A stretch of 64,000 nt of DNA, from the NCBI GenBank assembly GCA_032718475.1, contig JAUCBJ010008088.1, positions 1 through 64,000 on the forward strand. Direction: 5' to 3'. The position numbers and the translations under genes are program-made. The DNA is from Nemertoderma westbladi (Eukaryota > Xenacoelomorpha > Nemertodermatida > Nemertodermatidae). This document shows positions 13,001-25,000 of the stretch, piece after piece (the first letter of the stretch is position 1; each line of letters starts with the position of its first letter). The notes under the pieces are model-generated. The model did not search any database and had not been told where the DNA came from. It saw only the letters and a program-made list of their open reading frames with translations.

Positions 13001-16000
13001 AGCATCGAGAATTCATCCCTATTAAGGGGAAAATCGATGCAAATTACATTACAGCTGATTACTCCCAGATATGAAACCGTAACCTGTACTATTGAGTTTC
13101 GTTTATTGTTTTACTTAATAGATCGTAACACTACTGTAACCTGTTCCTTTCTTTTCGCAAAACTGACCTTCACTTACCGAGTTACTGCGTCGCAGTACCG
13201 GAAATTGTTTATAGCCGGATTACAAGGACTAGACTTATCTGTCATGGGATGAAATTGACAGTTAGCTTGTTGGGTAGTAGGAAGCTAATTTGGAAGATCT
13301 GAGAACAAATATTTCGTGTGGTTTGGCAAACGATTGAAAAGTGACCCAATAATCATTACTTGAACAAAATTTGGATTGTCTATGTTATTCAAATTCATGT
13401 TTTGTTGCATCGTACAGTAGCAATGGATCACATTAATCAAAAGACGGTTATGAACTTTGAAAAAATTACATATGACCGACAAGTCTATTCCGCGCAATCC
13501 CACGCAGACTAACGCAATGCCGTGATATCATTTTTTATCACTAATATCGATAATCACTACCCAATACCGCAGACGGTGTCTTAAATGCATAGAAAGATAA
13601 AAAGCTATGGGGGAGCGGTTTACAGATTTGGACCCGGCATGAAATTAAAAAATAATCGATGTTCATATGGGTGTATTTAATAAATTTAACTTTTTAATTG
13701 GAAAACGCTCTACCTCCCGTATGCTTAATTACTGTAAACGTACAAGTTCAATGAGGTTATTGGAGTAAAGAGGCTCACATACTTGCCTGATGAGTTTCCA
13801 TGTTTCTAATTCTAATTCATTTCCTCCGCTCCGTAAACTACCTTTCGAAATACAAAATCGACGATGTTTTCACAGTCCATTATTGCAGACTTGCCTGAAT
13901 GTTTCAGAGCCATTTTCACTAATATCATCTTCATTGCACCTACTGGGCCTTCAATTCTTTTTTGTATTAGTTGTATTATCTGACTCCATATGCGGGTAAG
14001 ATTAGGGTCAAATTGCAGTATGATTGGAGCCAGTGGTACTGTATGTTATCCAAGGGCTGTAGTGTAGCACACAGTAACTACATCCCTTCACATCGTATAG
14101 GACCCGCTCCAAACGAGGGAATACAGCATAATCTAATCTAAATCCTTATTCCTAAAATTACAAATAATGCTACTGTAAGTACATACAGTATATCTGATGT
14201 ATAAGCCCTGTATTACTATCTCACGCAGTGTTCCTGCATGGTGGACCGGGATTAACTCTGGTTCGGTACACTAAGTCATCAGAATTCCCATCTAACTAAA
14301 ATATTATGGTATACTCTTGAAGCAAAAAGTTCCCGGCGATAAGTTTCACACATTACGTATGATGCTTGCATTGTGTGTTGTATGTAACTAATGTAACTAA
14401 TAACTCTGTCAATATTTTTGATTAAATTCAACCAAACTTGTTTGTTACACATGCAGGCAGGCAATCGAATATCTCAAATATAATTTGGGTTAGGAGTCTC
14501 AGCAGCTCTCCAAACTCCCACTAGAGGCCCCACGAACGTGCATTATTCACATATTAGGGATAGTATTCTACACTAATCTGAACCGAACTGGATCGAAAAC
14601 GTGGCGAACTGGACCGAACTGGACCGCCAAATGAAAGATAATCTAAAAACAACCATCCATGCAGACAAGTGAAAATAAATATTGAAATTAATATGGCCAT
14701 TTCATATTTTATAAATTTAGTTGCGTTTAAAACATCGCTAAATTAAGATTACTTACTTCTAACACAGCTACTGCATTGCTTTTACCAGTCTACGTCTACC
14801 TGTCGAAAGTCTACATGTGTATATATTGCAGTGGACCGTCTGCGTTCAATGAGAGGTAGACCTACAATACTGCAATATACTCACATTAATAACATTAATT
14901 ACGTTAAGGGTAGCCTACTCGTCAGACACATACAGACTAATTAACATTATTATAAACTATATGCAGGCAGGTCACAGGTAGGCCTACTTCAGTACTTAGG
15001 TACGCCTGCACTATTAAGCCCCATAGCGGTATCTCTTTATTACGTTACATTTCTGCATTTGTTACATAGGCTAGCCTATACTAACTGTACTTCGGCTTCC
15101 GGTACCGTCTTATCATTGCTGCATTGCAGCATTGAATACAACTACAAGTACCCAAAATACTGCTATCTATGATATGTGCTAGATATGTGCTACCGGTATC
15201 TATCTATAATTTAAGCCTACTTAGGTATGACTAAGCTTAGGTAAGACTGAACTAAGCCCCGCACTGGTATCTCTTTATTGCGTTACATTTCTGCATTTGT
15301 TACATAGGCTAGGCCTATACTAACTGTACTTTTTGTTCCTGTACCGTCTTATCATTGCTGCATTGAACACAACTACCGGTACGCAAAATACTGCAATCTA
15401 TTATATGTGCTACTGTAACGGTAGGCCTAAACTGGTAAAAGCAGTACAGCAGTGTTTTATGTGAAGCAAGTAATCTTAATTTAGCGACATCTTATAAACA
15501 AATAAATTTACAATGTATGAAAAGACCAAATTAAATTCAATTTTAATTTTTCCTGTCTGCATGGATGGTTGTTTTTAGATTATCGTTCATTTGGCGGTCC
15601 ATTTCGCCACACTTTCGATCCAGTTCGGTCCAGTTCGGTCCAGGTTCGTGTAGAGTACTATCCACATATTAGGTACTCCCCAACGTCACTATTTATTCTT
15701 TTATTGCCAGGATAACTCCGTAGATATGTACAGCGTTGCGGGAGTGTTCTACCTTCTCGGGATGGGTGTTGTCGTATCATTTGTAGTCGTCTTCGCCGAA
15801 ATCATTGTATTCCGTTACCGAAGATCACGTGACCGAGCAGTGTTGAAACGTCACGGATACAGCCCTAGATGCCGGTAGGTGAAATCCTGAGAATATCATT
15901 GGAGCTTAATTACTTTTTGACAAATGTTTGGTTCTTTCCTTTGATGCGCCAAGTCAAAAATACTAGTTATTGAAATTTATTATTATAGTACTGTATATAA

Positions 16001-19000
16001 TAATTTTAATTATATTATTAGATAATAATTCATCAAAAGACGGCGGAAGTCAGGAGATTCATTTAACCCTTCGCGTACCAAAAATAAATTACATAAATTT
16101 TTCCTCAAAAATGACCAAGAAAAACATATATTATCGGACCAAGGTTTATTTTCTTTTTGTATCAGAGATATTTTATATAAAGAGTATAATCATATTATTA
16201 CTTATCCTACCCTAAAATTATCCTACCCGCCTTTAACCATTTTCGAAATTTTTAAATCTTTCATTTCAACCCCATGTGCTGCACACTGCGGCCATAATTT
16301 TTTGAATACAATCAACAAAATTAGTGGTTAAATTGAAATTAAATTACACAAATTATGTAATTTAAAATACCCTCAAAGCAATAGGAATCCCTTCAAGCAA
16401 TGTTAAATTAACTTTTCTAGACCAGATTGTCCTGCCCAACACGAATATGAACCCCATTTTTCTGCCCCTAATGGTTATAAGAAAGTTGTAAGATGTTTTA
16501 AGGGCACGTGTATGTCAATACATTGTACTGTACTATTAAGCTTATGTACCACTTCTGAGGAATTGGTTCAACAGAATGGCTTGAAATTTTTATGGGAATT
16601 TATTTCGCGTGTGTCTCAAACGTGGAACCACAAAATTAAAAAAAGATAATTTGGTCGCCAGAAATTTTCAAAATGAAAAAAGTCATTTTTTAAAATTGAA
16701 AAAAAACACGTATTTTGGCTCTTTTTTGAGATGAAACTTTTGCAATTTCTAATCTACATGTCCAAACGGTGGTTCCGCCTATAAAGGATTAGTAGAAGAA
16801 CATATACTGAAAATGTCATGCAATTTGGTCCAGTAGTTCCAAGAAACAGATACATGAGTAAATGATATAAACGAAAAATAAAATGTGAGGTTTGATCAAG
16901 AAATCGACCTACCGTTGCAAAATATTATTTCACATAATTAGAGGTTGAAGTCAAAATAGTTCATTTGGTATTAAAATATCGAATTTTATTTTTTTACTTT
17001 TTCTAGATCAGAATTTTTTGCTAATTCTGAAACTGTAAACGAAATTTTCATATCTATTTTAGTTTTGGAGTTATTTGATTTTTTGTAGACCTCACTCATT
17101 TTGAAATTATTATAAATAAGTGGCCAATTATTTGTAAGATTCAGTAACAGTATTACTTTTTCAAAATACTATAATTGTATTTGTCCTACAGGATAATTTT
17201 TGCTATGAGTTTTCCTGTTCAGTGATTTAATTTCAATTGTTACTTTCCACGGCTGACGGATCATAGACTGTCGATCAGTCTGTTTGTATGTCTGTCTGTG
17301 TGTCCGTTTGTCTGTCAAAAATTAGGGAATCATGATATCTAACAAAATGTTCTGCTTTCTCGGAAGGCGATTCCATTTCCAATGTCGATTTATGGGTTTG
17401 ACGCGATCCTGCTTGTCTGAATTCGTTGTAAAAGCTTTTGTGGGATAACTGATACGTTTGCCTTTGCTGGCCAGTTCCCCCCCGGTCGCTAGAATACTCT
17501 CAAAGGGATTTATAACTAAAATAGTGCAAGCTACCAGCTTATTGGCTGATGTGCTGTACGGAGATATCTGGGCTCAGTTTAATCGGCCAACTAGCTTAGA
17601 GAGGTTGCCTTAGCCTTGCTGTCCGTATCGGCCAATAGAATTTGAGTGGGCGTTGATTTCGACCTATCCCAGAGCTACTGAACTGAATTTCCTATCTCAC
17701 TGCTCATCCTCTGTGTTGAACGGGAGCTTCGGGGAATAAGGGTAGTTGGTATCCTCGTATAGTAGGTAGTCATATGATTCTTCATATGATTCTGTTGTTA
17801 TGTTCCCATTTTTCGCCATAACACCGGCTTTAGGGAATAACTCCAGTAAAACTGCTTAAATTATCGAAAGTATAACTGTTACCTTAACTAATCAATCTTA
17901 ACTTACTTAACTCACTATTAATCATATTGTTTGTACTGTTATTTACCGTCAGTTATTAATTGTATCTATTTGTTGATGGAAATATTGCTCTTTGGATAAT
18001 ACGGATAAATCACCCAAATTTCCCAATTTTCTTGATACACTACAGGTTAGAGAGACAGGCTATACATAACAATTGCGATTTATATTAATGTGGTGTGTAT
18101 TGAATCTAATGTTATTTAGCAGACCCTACATGAGTCAATTGCTGCTCTCTTTATGTGTGATCAAATTTACTGACGGTCGGCAGAATAGTGTGCATGATTG
18201 TGATTGGTAACAAAGTATTTCCTAAAGAATACGCCTTATACTTTAATCATAAGCGGTATCGTTGCGTTTAGTATAAGTCCTAGTTCTGTTTAAATAGATA
18301 GAGCGCCACGTCCTAAAGGAACTGTTAATATTTCCCGAAAGCCAATAATATCTGTCAGAGATTAATTATTAACGATCTATCGAATAATACAGTAGGTTTA
18401 CACTGCAACCTTACACTGCAATAATAAAATTTAAGCAGCCGAATTCAGCCTCCCGGGTGTAGATCCATCGGGTGAATGATCGCGCATGGGCTGACTTCGG
18501 GTAATGTTTTGTGTATTAGCATAAAATATTGTCGTATGCTAAAGGTGTTTTAATTAACTAAAAGACATATAAATTTTGGCAGGTTAAACTGCTAAAGGTC
18601 TTCAAAAGCGCGAACAGTAACAGTTAACGATCTTATTGCAGTAGGCAATAAGGTTGCAAAATACCGTAGTGACCGGTAAACCTGAACCGGTACTTCTGTA
18701 GGTCTGTAGGCCCAACTGTCCTAACCGGTACTGCTGTAGGTCCGTAGGTCCAACTGCCAGAACCGGTACTTCTGTAGGTCTGTAGGCCCAACTGTCCTAA
18801 CCGGTACTGCTGTATAAGTACATTAGTATTATTCGATTTTGATTATTGTATACCGGTAGGCTGTTTAAGAGATTAGGGAGTGTACACCCCTTGTTTCTTT
18901 TGGAGCTTACTTATTTCTGTCGGTTTTATTTCCTAGTAAGTTAATATTGAGCTGAAGACGTGTAAGTCTGCTCAGATTGTTCAAATAATTGTAGGCTGAA

Positions 19001-22000
19001 CTGCTGTCTGACTGTTGTTGGGTTTGGAGAGATTACGGTGTGTGTAGAGTTTGTCTGATAAAGTGCCATTAGTAAGTTGGGGCAGCCATATGCGGTAAGG
19101 TCAATCCCCTCTTAAAGAATAAGTCGTACTACCGTGTTAGAACGCATACTAACTAACAGTTTCAGAGTCTGCATATACTGTAGTTTATTTAGGCTTGATC
19201 GTAGTCTGCCAGTGTTTTGGCCTGTGTTTGTTTGTGTGGTCTGTTCAGGTACCGTAATAGTTATTACTCAAATATTTTGTAGGCTGGATTGTTGTCTAGC
19301 TATTCTTAGGTCTGAAGGGATTGCTGCGTGTGTAGAGTTGGTCTGATAAAGTGCCGTTAGTAAGTTGGGGCAGCCATATGCTGTAAGGTCAATCCCCTCT
19401 TAAAGAATAAGTCGTACTACCGTGTTAGAACGCATACTAACTAACTGTTTCAGAATCTGCACATACTGTAGTTTGTTTAGGCTTGATAGTAGTCTGCCAG
19501 CGTTTGGTTTGTATTCTGTTTGAGTATTCTGTACGGGTAGCGTAATATTTATTATTCAGAGTTTATGCGATTATTCGCAACATTCATGTCCCCAAGTTTA
19601 TTCCTACAGTAATTGTGTTTGTTACACATACCGTTATAGTTAAATTAACCCCGGTACTACACGGGCTGCTTGGCGTAGGTAAAGACTGGTGACTTTGTGC
19701 TTCGGTCACTCCAGCAGATGCCGTGGTTCTTTTAACTGTTCAAGTATATTTAACTGCTGATTATTTGTTATACCGGTACTTGTACCTAATTTAGGGTTTA
19801 GTGTACAGTGCTTTCCGAAGTAATTAGTGTGTAGGCAGTATATTTGTGTTGTAAAGTGGTTGATAGGCACATTCGTTAGCTCTATTAGCTTCTGGGTAGG
19901 AACAATCCGTGATACATAACGTAGTACCTATAGCGATACGGTTATAGGTCGTCAGGCGGTGGTATTTTCTTATCTGGACAGTACAATATATTTACTACTA
20001 CTTATTATTTCAAATACCGTAGTACCCTGTCCGTTGTAATAACCAGAATTCTAACCCTTTGTTAGGCTGGTTTGTAGACTTCCTGTAAAATTACCCTAAA
20101 AAAATTTCGTACGTAATATTTTGTTGTGTTTAATTAGAGAATTAATCTCACCAGTATAGTAAGTAATTTGTAGTATTAAGTAACTTAGGTAAATTAGAAT
20201 TATCAGTTTTTAGTGTCAAATAAATAGCACTTCACTGAGAGCGCACAGCTTCTGTGTAGTGACTCCCCCAGAAATAATAACATTTATTTCAAATATTGAC
20301 AAAAACCCATTTAAACGGGTATATAAATATTATAAATCAACTCAAACGATTTATAAATAGTAGGCCTGTCATACAACAACTAGGTCTCACTATCAGTTGG
20401 ACTACTGCTTAAATAACGGTAATAAAGTAAGTTAAAGTAACTAAGTAACCCTAAAATATTCAGGAATTCAATTATTCTAAAAATAATTGACATACCGGTA
20501 CTTGCCATAGGCTTATTATATTTATTTCTATAAATTTGAGCTGAAATCATACCGGTACTCTGTAATTAATTCTAGTTCATAATTATACTTATATACTATA
20601 AGTGTAAGCTGTATACCGGTATTCACTATAGGCCTACTATATATATATATATATTTGTGCTAAAATTATATACCGGTACTCTGTGACAAATCTAGTCTGT
20701 AATAATACTTATATATATTATAAGCATACCGGTATTCTAATATATTGTATATATATCACGTTACACCAAGTAACGGTACCGGTAATAAATCGCTAGGCTT
20801 GCGGTCATACTGAATTACCAGACTTGCTTTAACTGAAGCTATAGTAGTAGACATTCAGCTGTATAGCTAAACATGTCTGACACTCAGCAAAACCTGTCAG
20901 ACAGTCTGATCGATACAACTATCTGTGACTCAGATAGGAGTGTGGAGCGATTAAGAAAGGAGTTCAGCTCACCTCCTACTGCAAAAAAGGTCATCCCTCC
21001 AGTAGTATCAGACCCTAGGCTAATCCACCATAGGTCTATCATAGGCACTCGGGCACAGGTCAAACGGAACCAAGAGGCAGCTGTCCTATCGCAGCAACAT
21101 CTTGGTCAAGAACCTACTTCCCAGCGATCCGATAGCTCCAGCAGTTCGGATACTGTAGAGCTGACCCCCGAACGCGGAGTGCAGATGGCTGCTACAGTCT
21201 ACTCGGACCCCCTTCTTACCCTTCCTGCTGCAGTGCTAACTACTATATTCATTGCGGTGGAGGAACATCAAGCCGACTGGGCGAGAAATAAGCGAGCGAC
21301 CCAAGATAATTATGCGGGATACGCCAGGGAAGAATTGACGTCTATTGTCGAGTCACAATGGAACTTTCCCGGACTCGGACTCCCGTTGGATCTGTCCGAG
21401 GCTACTTGGGAAGATATACACAGGATGGGAGTGGCTAAAGATACAATGGATCCAGCTGTTTGGAAGAGGTCGGCAGCAGGATATGTGCAGGGATTCTTCG
21501 GCTCCTTGGAGCGATTGGAAGAACAACTGTTTCGACAACTTCAAGGACCTCAAGAGCAGGAAGAGCTGCTATATCAAGTACGAGAAAGAACCCTACGCAT
21601 TCGACTAATCCTCTCAGCCTTTGAGGAAACTTCCAAAAGAAGACAGGACACGTCGCTGCAAGTTGCTGTCAAAACTTGGTTACATCGGGTAGGTCTCAAA
21701 GTACAGGAAACGGCCCAGTGGAAATCCCAGCTGGCTGAGAGATCACCCTATGAAGAACAAACTGATGTCACTCTTTCTCAAGCGGAAAGCGAAGAGACCG
21801 CCGAGAAACCGCGAACTAGAGACGCTATCGACATTTATTTGTCCGACTATCAGCGATTCCTAGGAGACGAAGAGTTGAGGAGACGGCTGTCTGGACTTTC
21901 CCCTAATAGTGAAGGAACCAAGCTTGTGTTGGACTCAATCGATGCCGAAATGTTAGCTGCAAACCAAGCTGAATGTGATGAAAAACTCCGCCTCACTAGA

Positions 22001-25000
22001 GTCCGAGAAGAACAAGTAAAGAAAGAAAGAAAGAACTGATAGAGAGAAGAAAGGTAGCAGCAGCAGCGGCGGCGGAAGCAGAAGCAGAAAGAAAAGAAGC
22101 AGAAGCCGAAAGAAAAGCAGCAGAAGCAGAAGCCGAAAGAAAGGCGGCAGAAGCAGAAGCAGAAAGAAAAGCGGCGGAAGCCGAAAGAAAGGCAACAGTG
22201 GCAGAAGCAGAACGGAGAGCGTCTGAGGAGACTATCCAACTAGAGTTGGAAAATCTGCAAGAGACGCAAGACAGTATAAATAAACAGTATACTGCTAATC
22301 AGATGCAGATGATGAGAAAATCTACTCCCAAGCGCCAGGGATACACATCCTCGGAGGAAGGCGATACTACCGATCCTGAAGGCGGAGGAAATAGATCTCA
22401 TCTAAGTAGGCGTAGAAAAACTTCTTACCGTCGCAAATTGCCTGATTTGCCCCCAGCTGTTAGAAGACAGCTAGCTAGCACAGACTTAAGTAGTATAGAA
22501 CCTACGGCCCAAAGTATTAAGGTCCAAAGACTCTCTACAATAGTTGATGAACCTGAGATAATTAGGCCTGTCGTTCCCAAAGTCACTTCTGTGTTAGAGA
22601 CCCCTGTACTTCCAGAGTTTAACTCTAAATTCCCTTTACATAGTACTACACTGCCTGTACCCGGTGGAACAGCCCAAGAGAATATCCCTGTCCAGATAGC
22701 AGAGAGAGAAATTAAAAATTTGTCTCCCGTCGTCCCGCGTCAGCCCGCTACTATGTTGGCGACTCCCGCTTCGGCGGTTGAGTGGGTGGAAGATGGACGG
22801 CGTGGGATGAATCTCCTGCTGGGACAGATGCAGGAGACTGTCCACCAACTTAAGGGAACAGTGAGGGAAAGTAGAGCAGAGTTGCAAGAAGTGCAGCAAA
22901 GTATCGCGCTAGAACGCGACAAATTAGTCAATATAAAAAAGGGCATACCAATACCCCCTGTAACATTGTGTCAACCTGTTAGGTCTGAAGTATTACATGC
23001 GCAAGGTGTGGAGCCTACACGCATCTATACTGCTAGTGAAGTTGAAACTCCTATAGCAAACCCTATTAAGGGTGATTATAGACCTGTTATTAATGATATT
23101 CCCTATAGACCTGATAATGATCCGAGAAATTTATATACCGATAAGTCGATATTAAATAACACGATGGCCCAAGAAAGCTTTACGCGTCAGATGGCTAGAA
23201 CAGAAGCCCGCCAAGCGGTCAAAGTGGGAGAGATCGTCAAATTCAATGGAGATGAGATGAAATGGTTACCTTTCAACGAATATTACAAAGATAGCATACA
23301 GAACTCTGTACTATCTAACGGAGAGAAGCTTAGATTCCTCATCAAGTGCTTGGAAGGACCTCCCAAGTTAATGGCGTTAAAGTTTATTGGACATCCAGAA
23401 GGATTAAGACAAGTTTGGGATACATTAAATATCAGGTATGGTAACAAGGATAACATAGCTAAGTATTTGTACGCAAAATTAGTAGCCCCCCGACACTTCC
23501 TTAGTAGTGGGATTATAGAGTTTTCCGATGAAATTCAAGAGATCTGTAGACAACTGGACTGGTTAGGTAAGTCGCACGAATATCAGAGTTCCATGGTTAT
23601 TGGAGCCGTAGTCTCTACTTTACCAAAGGGTGGAGTATGTACACGCTGGCACAAGAAAGTGTTGTACATGAATGAACAACAACGACGAAGTCCTACCATG
23701 GCTGATCTCATGTCCTTCTTAGATGGTGAGGTAAAACTACAACTCATCAAGCAGGCCAGAGAGAAAACATCGGAAAATAAGGTAAGTGAGAAACCCGTTT
23801 CTAGGAGAAGGATAATACCAGTGTGTTACACTGACGACGGCGAGAGCCAAGCTTCTCAAGAAGAGGACAGCGGGAAAGACACAGCAAAATCTTACTATGA
23901 CAACAAGACCTATAAAGACGTAAGTAAATACAAGTCTCGAATCAGTGACAGGAGAAAACAGGTAACAACAACTCCTCCTACGTCTCCTAAGAGAATTCAC
24001 GGAAGAAAGCCCGAAGAAAGAACGAGAGTGCATAACGTTACCCAAGGTAAGGTGAGTAACATCAAACCAAAATGTGCGCTGTGCGACGGGCCCCACCGTT
24101 TGAGTGCGTGTGCTGAATTTCTAAAGAAATCCCCTGTAGACAGACGTACAGTCCTGTGGAATAAGCGGTTATGCTATAATTGCCTCAGATCAGGACACCA
24201 ACGGCGAACCTGTTACTCCGACGTAAAGTGTGCAAAGTGTGGCGCGAAACATCACATCTTGTTACACAGTGAGTTCGAACGAGACAACCCGAGTCAGGTA
24301 AGTGAGCCCGAACTACATGTCCAATTCAGTGATGTGAACGACACTGACCAAGGTTCTGAGTGGGAAGGATTCTATACAGACGAATTCTCCGATGCCAACG
24401 AATCCTGTTATCTAATAAATACCACAGTGTATCGAGCACTTACGGATGAAAAGGACACTGACGAGTTTACTCCAACTCCTTTTGACAAACAACCATCTTG
24501 GAAAGTTCCAACTTCCAACATAGGAATAAGAGAATTTCCTGTAGTGCAAGTTCGAGTTCATGGTCCCAACAAGAGTTACATAGTGAACGCCCTACTTGAC
24601 TCCGGCAGCACAGGAACATTCATCGATCAAGAACTAGCCGAAGATATCTTTGCTGGACAACCCAAGTTCCGGACTAAATTGAATATGTCAGGAATTATGC
24701 AGGTTTGGAAATCTACCCTAACGGCAGATTACTATGTAGGTGTGTTGTCCACCCCCCAGGATAAGTTAGGAACACAAGGTATAAGGTCAGTAAAAATGGT
24801 GGCTATAAAGAACTTTGCTACTACTCAAGCAGACTTTTATAATTGGAACGAAGATGAGAGCATCCAACATCTTAAGATACCTCGATTCCAGACAGATTAT
24901 CCTGGAGTGCAAATACTCATCGGCCAAAACGCGCACGAGGCGCTCGAAACATTAGAGAAACGGCCTGCTCAACCACAGCCATTACAAACTTATGCGGTAA

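Larger units (their letters stand above)
18617..20872 (+). other. Leader of the LTR element with internal repeats
   Basis: 2.26 kb without a credible ORF. I found no obvious tRNA-complementary primer-binding site right after the LTR (GTAACAGTTAACGATC). It contains a 38-bp tandem (18685-18815), a roughly 190-bp segment repeated 288 bases later (from 19040 and 19328), many ACCGGT palindromes and AT tracts. It may carry packaging signals. Confidence 0.7.

Noticed and set aside
13219-13500. Possible small inverted-repeat element
   Set aside because: The match between the two arms is short and does not extend inward or outward, and no target duplication is seen.
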